64,000 nt of DNA from Massilia solisilvae (GCF_024753215.1 NZ_JANUGV010000001.1:1116001-1180000); one strand, 5' to 3'. Positions 47,207-57,061 are shown, counted from the stretch's first letter. Notes: generated by a model from the sequence alone, not told the origin. Program-made: numbers and translations.

Positions 47207-49741
47207 ATGAGCAAAGCGAGTGCGCAGTGGGCCGAGCGGTACCTGTCGGCCGTCCATTGGTTCATTCCCGCGCAGCTGCACGGCGCGGCGGTGCCATTTG
47301 GGCGCGCCCAAAACGTGGTCAACGCGGCGCTGGTGGCTGCCATGTCGGGGCCGTTCTACGCGCTGGCCTACCACCTGCTTGGCTTTGACGCGGCCGCCGC
47401 CGAGATCCTGGCCTGCTGCCTGCTGATGCTGGGCGCGCCGCTGGTGCTGCGCACCACCGGCAGCATCGTGGCAGCGCGCGAGACCTTCCTGTGCGGCGTG
47501 TTCTTCAACTTCAGCTGGCTGACCTGGCACCTGGGCGGCATCGGCGCGCCCACGGCCAGCTGGCTGATCACCGCGCCGGTGGTCGCCATGTTCCTGGGCG
47601 GCGCGCGCACCGCGCTGTTCTGGCTGGCGATGAGCTGCGCGGCGGCTGGCCTGGCCTACCTGCTGCCGGCGCTGGGCACGCCGCTGCCGCCGCATCCGGT
47701 GTCGGACATGGGACTGTTATACCTGATCTGCGATCTCGGCCTGTACCTGGTGGTGGTGGTGTTCGTGCTGCTGTTCGAGCTGACCAAGAACCAGGGCTTC
47801 GAGAAGCTGGAGCAGGCGCTTGCGCTGATCAAGGAACTGGCGATCCGCGACGAGCTCACCGGCGCGCACAACCGGCGCCGGGTGCTGGAGCTGATCGCCA
47901 GCGAAAAGGAGCGCAGCGACCGCAACGGCCGCGGATTTTGCCTGTGCCTGCTCGACATCGACTTCTTCAAACGCATCAACGACACCTACGGCCACGCGGC
48001 CGGCGACACGGTGCTGCGCGAGTTTGCGCGCACGGTGCAGTCGATGGTGCGCGGCACCGATACCTTTGGCCGCTACGGCGGCGAGGAATTCATGCTGATG
48101 CTGCCGGAGACGCGCGCCGACGACGCGCTGATGCTGGCCGAGCGCGTGCGCGGCGCGGTCGAGCGCATGCGCGCGATCGACGGCGCGAGCGAGATTGCAG
48201 TCACGGTCTCGATCGGCGTGACCGAGTACCGCGCCGGCGAGGAGGTGGGGCAGGCGGTGGCGCGCGCCGACGAGGCGCTGTACATGGCCAAGTCCACCGG
48301 CCGCAACCGGGTGGTGCGGCACGGCAGCGACTGCACGGTGATGCAGCCGGGCGCACCGGCGCGCCAGAGCAAGGGCAACCAGCACGACATGGGCCTGACG
48401 GTGGCGCGCCTGATCGACAGCGCGCAGTACGACCAGCTCACCGGGCTGCTCAACCGCAGGCTGCTGCGCGACCGCTTGCGCCACGCGATGGAGCGCGCCA
48501 ACCGCAACCGGCACACGGTGGCCCTGATCCTCATGGACATCAACAACTTCAAGGAAGTCAACGACGCGCTGGGCTATGAAGCCGGCGACGCGGTCCTGGC
48601 CCAGGCCGGGGCGGCCATCCGCGGCTGCTTGCGCGACAGCGACAGCGTGGCGCGCTGGGGCGGCGACGAGTTCGTGGCCCTGCTCGAGGACCTGGCGGCC
48701 GAGTCGGATGCGCAGGCCGTCGCCGACAAGATCCTGACGCGCTTTGCGCAGCCGTTCAGGACCGGCGCGCACGAGTGCCTGATCACGATGTCGGTCGGTA
48801 TCGCGCTGTACCCGGCGGCCGATTGCGACCTGGATGCGCTGCTCAAGCGCGCCGACATCGCGGTGCGCCTGGCCAGGCGCTGGGGCGAGAACAGCGTGCG
48901 CGTGTACTCGGCCGACGCCAGCGAGCCGCAAAGCGAACGGCTGGCGCTCAAGACCGGCATGCGCGAGGCGCTGCGCGAGGGCCAGCTGTTCATCGAGTAC
49001 CAGCCGCAGGTGGAGCTGGCCAGCCGGCGCATCGTCGGGGTCGAGGCGCTGCTGCGCTGGCAGCATCCGGTGTACGGCCGGATCGCGCCCGACCGTTTCA
49101 TCCCGCTGGCCGAGGAGACGGGCCTGATCGTGCAGATCGGCGAATGGGTGCTCAGGACCGCCTGCGCCCAGAACCGGGCCTGGCGCGAGGCCGGGCTGCC
49201 GGAGGTGCGCACGGCAGTGAACCTGTCGGCGCGCCAGCTCAAGGACCCCGACATCGTCGCGCGCGTGCTGCAGATCGTGGCCGACAGCGGCGTGCCGACG
49301 CGCTGCGTGGAGATCGAGATCACCGAGGGCACCCTGATCGAAGACCTGGCGGTGAACCGGGTGTTGATGAACGAGCTGCGCCAGGCCGGCGTGCTGGTGT
49401 CGATCGACGACTTCGGCGCCGGATATTCGAGCCTGAACTACCTGTCCGAGCTGCCGGTGGACATTTTGAAAATGGACGGCATGTTCGTGCGCCGCCTTGG
49501 CGCCGCTTCGGGGCGCGCGCGCTCGTTCGCGCTGGCCGAGTCGATCGTGGACATGGCGCACCGGCTGCAGCTGAAGGTGATTGCCGAAGCCGTGGAGACC
49601 GGCGAACAGCTGGCCGACCTGTGCGCGATGCGGTGCGACGCGGCGCAGGGCTACCTGTTTGCGCGGCCGCTGCCGCCCGACCAGTTGGGCGCGCTGCTGG
49701 CGCGCCAGTATGCCGTTCCCGCCGCGCCGGCGCTTGCCTGA
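47207..49741 (+). CDS. Membrane GGDEF-GGDEF-EAL protein
   Basis: 844 aa from the ATG at 47207; a GTG seven codons earlier is possible and neither has a clear RBS. About six membrane helices (about 25-190, MASE-like) lead into a first GGDEF domain ('RYGGEEF' at about 290, with I-site RGTD). A second GGDEF follows ('RWGGDEF' at about 484, with RDSD), then EAL (about 590-835). The EAL set is intact: 'VEALLRWQHP', 'EITEGTLIED', 'SIDDFGAGYSSL', 'KMDGMFV', 'AEAVET'. Both cyclase domains and the phosphodiesterase look catalytically competent. Two GGDEF domains in tandem are unusual. It is followed 31 bases later by the AOS gene, so it may be co-transcribed with lipid-like biosynthesis. Confidence 0.9.
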   Translation: MSKASAQWAERYLSAVHWFIPAQLHGAAVPFGRAQNVVNAALVAAMSGPFYALAYHLLGFDAAAAEILACCLLMLGAPLVLRTTGSIVAARETFLCGVFFNFSWLTWHLGGIGAPTASWLITAPVVAMFLGGARTALFWLAMSCAAAGLAYLLPALGTPLPPHPVSDMGLLYLICDLGLYLVVVVFVLLFELTKNQGFEKLEQALALIKELAIRDELTGAHNRRRVLELIASEKERSDRNGRGFCLCLLDIDFFKRINDTYGHAAGDTVLREFARTVQSMVRGTDTFGRYGGEEFMLMLPETRADDALMLAERVRGAVERMRAIDGASEIAVTVSIGVTEYRAGEEVGQAVARADEALYMAKSTGRNRVVRHGSDCTVMQPGAPARQSKGNQHDMGLTVARLIDSAQYDQLTGLLNRRLLRDRLRHAMERANRNRHTVALILMDINNFKEVNDALGYEAGDAVLAQAGAAIRGCLRDSDSVARWGGDEFVALLEDLAAESDAQAVADKILTRFAQPFRTGAHECLITMSVGIALYPAADCDLDALLKRADIAVRLARRWGENSVRVYSADASEPQSERLALKTGMREALREGQLFIEYQPQVELASRRIVGVEALLRWQHPVYGRIAPDRFIPLAEETGLIVQIGEWVLRTACAQNRAWREAGLPEVRTAVNLSARQLKDPDIVARVLQIVADSGVPTRCVEIEITEGTLIEDLAVNRVLMNELRQAGVLVSIDDFGAGYSSLNYLSELPVDILKMDGMFVRRLGAASGRARSFALAESIVDMAHRLQLKVIAEAVETGEQLADLCAMRCDAAQGYLFARPLPPDQLGALLARQYAVPAAPALA

Positions 49742-49772
49742 GCCGCGCGCGGCCCCTGCGAAGGAGAGTCCC

Positions 49773-51140
49773 GTGCAAGAACCAACCGTGATCGACGAGG
49801 GCGATGACGACATCGAGGCGCTGGCCGCATCCGGCGCGCTGGCCGGCACCGCGGCCCAGTTCGCGCAGCCGCGCGGGGCCGACCTGGTGCGCCGCGCCGA
49901 GGCGCTGGAAGCCTGGTGCGCGACGCGCGCGGCCCACGGCGTGTGGCAGTATGCACGCGTGCTCGACGGCGCGCCGGAGCCGGTGGCCAGCGTGCGCGAG
50001 GAGGGGCTGCCTGCCGCGCGCGGGATCAACTTCGCCTCGCAGGACTACCTGTCGCTGGCGTCGCACCCGGCGGTGGTGGACGCCGCCGCGCGGGCACTGC
50101 ACGACGCCGGCCCGCACAGCGCCGGGTCGGCCGTTTTGCTGGGGAACAGCCGGCTGTCGCTGGCGCTCGAGCAGGTGCTGGGCGCGATGCTGCAGGCGCC
50201 GCACGTGACGCTGTTCCCGACCGGTTGGGGCGCGGCGTTCGGCGCGGTCACCGCGCTGGTGCATGCGCGCGACCACGTGGTGATCGACCAGCTGGCGCAC
50301 GCGTCGCTGCGGCAGGGCGCGGCCGCGGCCACGCGCAACGTGGCCCCGCACCGGCACCTCGATTGCGGCCACGTACGCGAGCTGCTGGCGCAGATCCGCG
50401 CGCGCGATGCCGACAACGGAATCCTGGTGGTGACCGAAGGGCTGTTCAGCATGGATTCGGACAGCCCGGACCTGCCGCTGCTGCAGCACCTGTGCCGCGA
50501 TTACGGCGCCACGCTGCTGGTGGACGTGGCGCACGACCTGGGCGCGCTGGGGCCGAACGGGCTGGGCGTGCTGGGGCTGCAGAACATGGTGGGCAAGGTG
50601 GACATCGTGCTGGGCGCGTTTTCGAAGAGCTTTGCGTCCAACGGCGGCTTTATCGCCAGCGGCTCGCGCGCGCTCAAGCGCCAGCTGCAGCTGTTCGCCG
50701 GCCCGCACCTGTTCTCCAACGCGCTCTCGCCGGTGCAGGTGGCGGTGGTGCTGGAGAGCCTGCGCATCGCGGCCTCGGACGAGGGCGATGCACTGCGTGC
50801 TGACGTGATGCGCAACGCCTGCGCCTTGCGCGCGCACCTGGCCGAAGCGGGTATCAAATGTGGGGGCACGCCTTCGCCGATCGTGCCGGTGGTCGTCGGC
50901 AGCGAGCAGGTGGCGCGGCTGTCGGGCAAGCTGCTGGCGCGCCAGGGCGTGTTCGTGAACCCGGTCGAATACCCGGGCGTGCCGCTGGGCGCGGCGCGGC
51001 TGCGCCTGCAGCTGATGGCAAACCACAACCTGCAGCAGGTCAGGCGCGCCGCGCAGCAGATCGAGTCGGCACTGCACCGCGCCGGCGCCGTCGTGGAAGG
51101 GGTGCGGCGGCACCAGGTGGCGGAGGTGCGGCGTGCTTGA
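49773..51140 (+). CDS. Alpha-oxoamine synthase (serine palmitoyltransferase/KBL-like)
   Basis: 455 aa from the GTG at 49773 with AAGGAGAG. Fold-type I PLP enzyme of the AOS family, which condenses an amino acid with an acyl thioester, losing CO2, to give an alpha-aminoketone. Motifs: 'INFASQDYLSLASHPAV', 'TEGLFSMDSDSPDL', 'LLVDVAHDLGALG' and PLP-lysine 'GAFSKSFASNGGF'. There is an N-terminal extension of about 70 residues. The downstream gene, overlapping by 8 bases, supplies acyl-AMP ligase and ACP domains, so the acyl donor is probably an acyl-ACP rather than acyl-CoA. The product could be a 3-ketosphinganine-like base or another long-chain aminoketone. It is less likely to be biotin BioF, as no bio genes are near. 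Confidence 0.85.
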   Translation: MQEPTVIDEGDDDIEALAASGALAGTAAQFAQPRGADLVRRAEALEAWCATRAAHGVWQYARVLDGAPEPVASVREEGLPAARGINFASQDYLSLASHPAVVDAAARALHDAGPHSAGSAVLLGNSRLSLALEQVLGAMLQAPHVTLFPTGWGAAFGAVTALVHARDHVVIDQLAHASLRQGAAAATRNVAPHRHLDCGHVRELLAQIRARDADNGILVVTEGLFSMDSDSPDLPLLQHLCRDYGATLLVDVAHDLGALGPNGLGVLGLQNMVGKVDIVLGAFSKSFASNGGFIASGSRALKRQLQLFAGPHLFSNALSPVQVAVVLESLRIAASDEGDALRADVMRNACALRAHLAEAGIKCGGTPSPIVPVVVGSEQVARLSGKLLARQGVFVNPVEYPGVPLGAARLRLQLMANHNLQQVRRAAQQIESALHRAGAVVEGVRRHQVAEVRRA

Positions 51141-54100
51141 CCACACCGGCAGCAGCGTACCCGTTCCGGTGTCGCGCCGGTTGGCGCTGCACGCGCGCGC
51201 AACGCCCACGCGCATCGCCTTCACTTTCCTGCGCGAGGACGGGCGGGCCGAGGACCTGAGCTATGGCGATCTGGCGCGCCAGGTCGAGCTGCTGGCCGGC
51301 CACCTGGCGGCGCGCGTGGGGCCGGGCGCGCGCGCGCTGCTGCTGTACCCGCCGGGGCTGGAATTCGTCGTCGCCTTCTTTGCCTGCCTGACCTGCGGCG
51401 TGGTGGCGGTGCCGGCGGCGATGGCCGATCGCCGGCATGCCGCACGGCTGCGCGCCTTGCTCCAGGATGCCGACCCGGCGCTGGTCCTGACCACGGGCGA
51501 TTGCGCTGGCGCGGTTGACGCCAGCCTGGCGCAGGCCGGGGCGGCGATGCTGGAATGCCTGGCCACCGACACCGCGCGCGCAAACGCGGCGGGGCCGCTG
51601 GCGGAACCCGATCCGGACGCGCTGGCGCTGATCCAGTACACCTCGGGCTCCACGGCGCAGCCGCGCGGGGTCGAGGTGACGCACGCGAACCTCGCATCCA
51701 ATGTCGATGCGATCGGCCAGGTGTTCGGCTTTGGCCCGGACAGCGTGATGGTCAGCTGGCTGCCGCTGTTTCACGACATGGGACTGGTGGGCAGCGTGGC
51801 CGCGCCGGCGGCGCTGGGTTTTCGCAGCGTGCTGATGGCGCCTGCCCAGTTCCTGCGCAGCCCGGTGCGCTGGTTGCGCGCGATCGGCGACTATCGCGCC
51901 ACCTGCGCCGGCGCGCCGGACTTTGGCTGGCAGCTGTGTGCGCGCCGCGTGGACGAGGAGCAGAAGACGGGGCTCGACCTGTCCAGCCTGAAGCTGGCGT
52001 ACAACGGCGCCGAACCGGTGCGCGCGGCCACGCTGCGCCGCTTCGTGGAGGCGTTTGCCGGGTGTGGCTTCCGGCCCGATGCACAGTTCGCGTGCTATGG
52101 GATGGCCGAGGCGACGCTGCTGGTGGCGGGCGGCCCGCGCGGCCGCGCGCCCCGGGTGCGCACCTTGTCCGCCTCGGCGCTGGAGCACAACCAGGTGCGC
52201 GAAGCGACGCCAGGCACGCGGGATGCGCGCGATATCGTCAGTTGCGGCCCGCCGGCGCCCGGGGTGACGCTGCTGGTGGCCGCCCCCGACAGCTGCCTGC
52301 CGGTGCTGCCGCGACGCGTGGGCGAAATCTGGGTTGCCGGGCCTTCGGTCGCGCAGGCGTATCGCAACCAGCCGGACCAATCCGCGCAGGCGTTTGGCGC
52401 AAGGCTGGCGGAGCAGCCCGGCGCTTCGTTGGCGGCCGGTTCGGCGTGGCCCGGGCCGCTGCCTGCGGGGCCGTTCCTGCGTACGGGGGACCTTGGATTC
52501 GTGCTCGATGGCGAGGTGTATGTCACCGGCCGCCTGCGTGACCTGGTTATCATCAACGGCAGGAACATCTACCCGCAGGACGTGGAGGAGGCGGCCGAGC
52601 GCGCGGCCGGTTGCGGCGCGCCGAACCGCTGCGCGGCATTCGCCGTGGAGACGCAAGGGCGCGAGCGGCTGGCCGTGGTGATCGAGGCCGACCGCGCGCT
52701 CGCTCGCGCGCTGCAGGGCGGACATGGCGCGGCCAGGGCCGAGGCTCTGGCGCAGCAGGTGCGCGCGGCGGTGACCCGCCAGTTCGGGGTGGCGGTGGCG
52801 ACGGTGGCACTGGTGGGGCCGGGCTGCTTTCCACGTACCACCAGCGGCAAGGTGCAGCGCGCGCGCTGCAAGGCGCTGGCGCAAAGCGGCGCGCTGCCGC
52901 TGCTGTTTGCGGGCGGCGAGCGTCTGGCTCCCGCGCCTGCTGCGACAGTGGCGGCACCGGGCCGGGCGCGGGCCGACGCCATGATCGCCTGGCTGCGGCG
53001 CTACGCGGCGCGGCGCCTGGATTCGCGGCTGATGGACGAACGCCGCACGGTGTCGCCGCACGTGGTGCTGGACCTGGGCAACGAGGGCTTCTTCGGCTTG
53101 CAGGTGCCGCAGGCGCACGGCGGGTGTGCGCTTTCGTGCGCGGACACCATGCGGGTGCTGCAGCAACTGGCCGCGCTCGACCTGACACTGGCCACCATGG
53201 TCGGAGTGCACAACGGCCTGGGCCTGCGCCCGCTGCTGCAATACGGACCCGAGGCACTGCAGCGCGAGCTGCTGCCGCGCCTGGCAAGCGGGCGCCAGCT
53301 CGCGGCGTACGCGCAGACCGAGCCGCAGGCTGGGTCCAATCCGCTGGCGATCCGGGCGCGCGCCCGGCGCGTGGATGGCGGCTGGCGGCTGGACGCGGAA
53401 AAGCACCTGATCGGCCTGGGCGCCTGGGCGGGCGTTCTCACGGTGCTGGCCAAGGGCGTGGACCGCGACGGCTCGCCGCTGGGCCCGATGGTGCTGCTGG
53501 TGCCGGAGGATGCGCCGGGACTGGCGCACGGGCCCGAGGCGCTGACGATGGGCATGCGCGCGATGGTCCAGAACACGGTGCGCTGCGAGGGCGTGTTCGT
53601 GCCGGACGCGCGCGTGCTGCTGGCGCCGGGGGAGGGCATGCAGGTCGCGCACGACGCGATGGGCTTTGCGCGCCTGGGCGTGGGCGCGCTGTGCGTGGGC
53701 GCGATGAAGCGCTGCGCCCAGCTGATGACCCGCTACGCGGCCCGGCGCGAGGTGGCCACCGGCAGGCTGCTGGACAATCCGGTCAGCTGCGCGCGCCTGC
53801 ACGAACTCACCTGCGCGGTGTGGGCGCTCGAGGCGCTGGTGGAGGCGATTGCCGCGGCGCTGGACGCGCGCGAACCGCTACCCCGGCATGCCTGCCTGGC
53901 CTGCAAATGCGTCGGCTCGGAACTGCTGTGGGAGGCGGCCGACTGGCTGGTCCAGATGCTCGGCGGGCGCGGCTACCTCGAAAACAACGCGGCGCCGCAG
54001 ATGCTGCGCGACGCGCGCGTGCTGCGCATCCTGGAGGGGCCGACCGAGACGCTGTACATGCACCTGGGCGGTGCGGCCGCGCCCGACAGCGGCGCCGAGC

Positions 54101-54831
54101 GCTTCCTGGCCCACGGCCTCGGGCGGCCCGCGCTCGCGGCCGAACTGGGACGCACGGTGGCGTCGATCCGCGAGCGCGCCGCCGGGGCGCGCCGGTTTGC
54201 CGGGGACGGCGCGCTGGTGCAAGGGCTCGACTACCGCATCGGCGAGCTGTGCGCGTTCGCGATCCTGCTGGGCGCCGCCGAACGGCGCGCGGCGGGCGAT
54301 GAGGGCGGCGCGCAGGCCAGACCGGCGCTGGAGTGGGCGCGCGCGCGCTACGACCGGGTGCGGCGCGCCATCGCGGCCGAGCAGGACGCGGCGCACGCCT
54401 ACCCGTCGGCCAGCGTGCTGCTGGAACGGATCGGCGCGTACGCGGATGCGATCGGCGACGTCGACCAGCAGCCGGGCGGGGTGGACCAGTTGCCCGATCC
54501 GATGCTGCGCGCGGCGGACCTGCCGCAGCCGCCGGCCGCAGCTTGTGCGCCGGCGCCGCGCGCGGCCGGGGACTCCATGCGCCAACTGGTGCGCGAGAGC
54601 GTGACCCGCTGGCTGGCGAGCGACGGCCGCCCGTCCATGCCCGCGTTCGGCGACGACACCCCGTTCGCGGAGCTGGGCATCGACTCGCTGGCGACGGTGC
54701 CGATCGCGCTGGAGATCGAACAGCGCGCCGCGGTGCCGGTGGTGCCGGAGCTGCTGTACGACTACCCGACCGTCAACGCGCTGGCTGCCTGGCTGGAGGC
54801 GCAAGGCGCGCCCGAACAGGCGCGCATTTAG
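51133..54831 (+). CDS. FAAL - acyl-CoA dehydrogenase - ACP trifunctional protein
   Basis: 1232 aa. Residues about 1-600 form a fatty acyl-AMP ligase: 'IQYTSGSTAQPRGVEVTHANL', 'MVSWLPLFHDMGLVGSV', 'ACYGMAEATLLVAGG', 'LRTGDLGFVLDGEVYVTGR' and C-terminal Lys region 'RTTSGKVQRARC'. About 616-1060 is an acyl-CoA-dehydrogenase fold with 'AYAQTEPQAGSNPLAIRA', 'QMLGGRGYLENNA', 'RDARVLRILEGPTET' (catalytic Glu region). About 1140-1230 is an acyl carrier protein with phosphopantetheine Ser1185 in 'LGIDSLATV'. Predicted work: activate a free fatty acid, load it on ACP, and desaturate it at C2-C3. The partner AOS would then use the acyl-ACP. GTG start overlaps the AOS stop by 8 bases. Confidence 0.88.
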   Translation: MLDHTGSSVPVPVSRRLALHARATPTRIAFTFLREDGRAEDLSYGDLARQVELLAGHLAARVGPGARALLLYPPGLEFVVAFFACLTCGVVAVPAAMADRRHAARLRALLQDADPALVLTTGDCAGAVDASLAQAGAAMLECLATDTARANAAGPLAEPDPDALALIQYTSGSTAQPRGVEVTHANLASNVDAIGQVFGFGPDSVMVSWLPLFHDMGLVGSVAAPAALGFRSVLMAPAQFLRSPVRWLRAIGDYRATCAGAPDFGWQLCARRVDEEQKTGLDLSSLKLAYNGAEPVRAATLRRFVEAFAGCGFRPDAQFACYGMAEATLLVAGGPRGRAPRVRTLSASALEHNQVREATPGTRDARDIVSCGPPAPGVTLLVAAPDSCLPVLPRRVGEIWVAGPSVAQAYRNQPDQSAQAFGARLAEQPGASLAAGSAWPGPLPAGPFLRTGDLGFVLDGEVYVTGRLRDLVIINGRNIYPQDVEEAAERAAGCGAPNRCAAFAVETQGRERLAVVIEADRALARALQGGHGAARAEALAQQVRAAVTRQFGVAVATVALVGPGCFPRTTSGKVQRARCKALAQSGALPLLFAGGERLAPAPAATVAAPGRARADAMIAWLRRYAARRLDSRLMDERRTVSPHVVLDLGNEGFFGLQVPQAHGGCALSCADTMRVLQQLAALDLTLATMVGVHNGLGLRPLLQYGPEALQRELLPRLASGRQLAAYAQTEPQAGSNPLAIRARARRVDGGWRLDAEKHLIGLGAWAGVLTVLAKGVDRDGSPLGPMVLLVPEDAPGLAHGPEALTMGMRAMVQNTVRCEGVFVPDARVLLAPGEGMQVAHDAMGFARLGVGALCVGAMKRCAQLMTRYAARREVATGRLLDNPVSCARLHELTCAVWALEALVEAIAAALDAREPLPRHACLACKCVGSELLWEAADWLVQMLGGRGYLENNAAPQMLRDARVLRILEGPTETLYMHLGGAAAPDSGAERFLAHGLGRPALAAELGRTVASIRERAAGARRFAGDGALVQGLDYRIGELCAFAILLGAAERRAAGDEGGAQARPALEWARARYDRVRRAIAAEQDAAHAYPSASVLLERIGAYADAIGDVDQQPGGVDQLPDPMLRAADLPQPPAAACAPAPRAAGDSMRQLVRESVTRWLASDGRPSMPAFGDDTPFAELGIDSLATVPIALEIEQRAAVPVVPELLYDYPTVNALAAWLEAQGAPEQARI

Positions 54832-54916
54832 CAGGCCGCAAGGGCGGGTACGGCGCGGCAGCGCAGCGGCGGCAGGGTCGCGGTAAAATAGGCGTTTTAC
54901 CAATTTGCATTACGCC

Positions 54917-56308
54917 ATGACCGTCCGTACCCGTTTCGCACCGAGCCCGACTGGCTACCTCCATCTCGGCGGCGCGCGCACCGCGCTGTATTCGTGGGCC
55001 TACGCCCGCCATTTCGGCGGCACTTTTGTTCTGCGCATCGAAGACACCGACCTCGAGCGCTCCACGCCGGAAGCGGTGCAGGCGATCCTGGACGGCATGA
55101 AGTGGCTGGGCCTGGAGCACGACGAAGGCCCGTTCTACCAGATGAAGCGCATGGACCGCTACCGCGAGGTGATCCTGACCATGCTGGAGCAGGGCAGCGC
55201 CTACCTGTGCTACTGCTCGCCCGAGGAAGTGGAGGCGATGCGCGAGCGCATGCGCGCGGCCGGCGAAAAACCGCGCTACGACGGCACCTGGCGCCCCGAG
55301 CCGGGCAAGGAGCTGCCGCCGGTGCCCCCTGGCGTGCAGCCGGTGGTGCGCTTCAAGAACCCGCTGGACGGCGAAGTCACCTGGAACGACGTGGTCAAGG
55401 GGCCGATCACGATCGCCAACAAGGAGCTGGACGACCTGGTGATCGCCCGCCCGGACGGCACGCCGACCTATAACTTCTGCGTGGCGGTGGACGACTGGGA
55501 CATGGGCATCACCCACGTGCTGCGCGGCGACGACCACGTCAACAACACCCCGCGCCAGATCAACATCCTGCGCGCGCTCGGCGCGCCGCTGCCGGAATAC
55601 GGCCACCTGCCGATGATCCTGGGCGCCGACGGCGAGAAGCTGTCCAAGCGCCACGGCGCGGTGAGCGTGATGGAATATCCGGCCCAGGGCTACCTGCCCG
55701 AGGCCATGCTGAACTACCTGGCGCGCCTGGGCTGGAGCCACGGCAACGACGAGATCTTCTCGATGGACCAGTTCTGCGAGTGGTTCAACCTGGAGCACCT
55801 GACCGCGTCGGCCGCCCAGTTCAACAACGAGAAGCTGGCGTGGCTGAACAACCACTACATCAAGCAGGCCGACAATGGCCGGCTGGCCGAGCTGGCCCGC
55901 CCGGTGCTCGAGCGCGAAGGCGCGCGCCTGCTGTCCGGCCCCGACCTGCCGGCCGTGATCGGCCTGATGAAGGAGCGCGCCAACACCGTCAACGAACTGG
56001 CGGACGCGGCCATGCTGTTCTACCGCGTGCCCAAGGCCGATCCGGCGCTGGTGGCGCAGCACCTGACCGACAGCGCCCGCACCGCGCTGGGCCAGTTTGC
56101 CGAGCGCGCCAAGAGCGTGGAATGGACGCGCGCGGCGATTTCGGCCATGGTCAAGGAAGTGCTGGCCGCCAACGGGCTGAAGATGCCGCAACTGGCCATG
56201 CCGCTGCGCCTGGCCCTGACCGGGCAGCTGCAAACCCCGGCCATTGATGCGGTCGTGGAACTGTTTGGCCGCGACACCGTGGTCGAGCGCGTGGAAAAAT
56301 TCATCTAA
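54917..56308 (+). CDS. gltX: Glutamyl-tRNA synthetase
   Basis: 463 aa from the ATG at 54917; a TTG four codons upstream is less likely. Class I synthetase with the HIGH-variant '[21 protein letters not shown]', '[18 protein letters not shown]' and the KMSKS-variant '[11 protein letters not shown]'. It is followed immediately by tRNA genes, four of which are tRNA-Glu, so the charging enzyme and its substrates are neighbours. Confidence 0.97.
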   Translation: MTVRTRFAPSPTGYLHLGGARTALYSWAYARHFGGTFVLRIEDTDLERSTPEAVQAILDGMKWLGLEHDEGPFYQMKRMDRYREVILTMLEQGSAYLCYCSPEEVEAMRERMRAAGEKPRYDGTWRPEPGKELPPVPPGVQPVVRFKNPLDGEVTWNDVVKGPITIANKELDDLVIARPDGTPTYNFCVAVDDWDMGITHVLRGDDHVNNTPRQINILRALGAPLPEYGHLPMILGADGEKLSKRHGAVSVMEYPAQGYLPEAMLNYLARLGWSHGNDEIFSMDQFCEWFNLEHLTASAAQFNNEKLAWLNNHYIKQADNGRLAELARPVLEREGARLLSGPDLPAVIGLMKERANTVNELADAAMLFYRVPKADPALVAQHLTDSARTALGQFAERAKSVEWTRAAISAMVKEVLAANGLKMPQLAMPLRLALTGQLQTPAIDAVVELFGRDTVVERVEKFI

Positions 56309-56323
56309 ACGCAGGATGGCTAT

Positions 56324-56351
56324 TTGCAGATTGCAAGACTGACGCTATAAT
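56324..56351 (+). promoter_or_regulatory. Sigma-70 promoter of the tRNA array
   Basis: TTGCAG (56324-56329), 16-base spacer, TATAAT (56346-56351), about 20 bases before the first tRNA-Ala. A strong match for a stable-RNA promoter. Confidence 0.75.
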
Positions 56352-56370
56352 CCTGCTTCTTCGCCGGTAC

Positions 56371-56446
<76 letters not shown>

Positions 56447-56473
56447 ACGTCGAAGAAGCAGTAGCAGTCCAGG

Positions 56474-56549
56474 GTCCCCATCGTCTAGAGGCCTAGGACA
56501 TCACCCTTTCACGGTGAGTACCGGGGTTCGAATCCCCGTGGGGACGCCA
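56474..56549 (+). tRNA. tRNA-Glu (TTC), copy 1
   Basis: 76 bases with encoded CCA, anticodon loop CTTTCAC gives UUC. Closely matches bacterial tRNA-Glu. It begins 27 bases after tRNA-Ala copy 1. Confidence 0.97.
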
Positions 56550-56569
56550 AGAATTGGCAGTCGCAAGGC

Positions 56570-56601
56570 GTAGGGTGGGCAGGTTTCTGCCCACGCGTTC
56601 A
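56570..56601 (+). repeat. GTAGGGTGGGCAG/TGCCCACGCGTTCA repeat inside the tRNA array
   Basis: Single forward copy between tRNA-Glu 1 and tRNA-Ala 2. Same family as 5033-5107, 36970-37071 and 39134-39215. Confidence 0.85.
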
Positions 56602-56638
56602 GGCGGCGGCAGAGTAGTCGTAGTAAAAGCAGTACAAC

Positions 56639-56714
<76 letters not shown>

Positions 56715-56734
56715 CGAACAAATAGCAGTCCAGG

Positions 56735-56810
56735 GTCCCCATCGTCTAGAGGCCTAGGACATCACCCTTTCACGGTGAGTACCGGGGTTCGAATCCCCGT
56801 GGGGACGCCA
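56735..56810 (+). tRNA. tRNA-Glu (TTC), copy 2
   Basis: Identical to tRNA-Glu copy 1, with a 20-base spacer from tRNA-Ala 2 that keeps the AGCAGTCCAGG seen before copy 1. Confidence 0.97.
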
Positions 56811-56832
56811 AGAATTTGGCAGCTGGAGGCGC

Positions 56833-56863
56833 GTAGGGGGGGCAGATTCTGCCCACGCGTTCA
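56833..56863 (+). repeat. GTAGGG...TGCCCACGCGTTCA repeat, second copy in the tRNA array
   Basis: Forward copy between tRNA-Glu 2 and tRNA-Ala 3, in the same place as 56570-56601 within the duplicated unit; slightly diverged (extra G run). Confidence 0.8.
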
Positions 56864-56900
56864 GCCAGCCGCAGAGTAGTCGTAGTAAAAGCAGTGCAAC

Positions 56901-56976
<76 letters not shown>

Positions 56977-56985
56977 AGGTTTTAG

Positions 56986-57061
56986 GTCCCCATCGTCTAG
57001 AGGCCTAGGACATCACCCTTTCACGGTGAGTACCGGGGTTCGAATCCCCGTGGGGACGCCA
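56986..57061 (+). tRNA. tRNA-Glu (TTC), copy 3
   Basis: Identical to the other tRNA-Glu copies; only 9 bases after tRNA-Ala 3. Confidence 0.97.

Noticed and set aside
51040..53802. 920-codon minus-strand frame opposite the FAAL fusion
   Set aside because: Arg/Gln/His-rich antisense artefact of high GC; the FAAL-ACAD-ACP reading is continuous and motif-complete.
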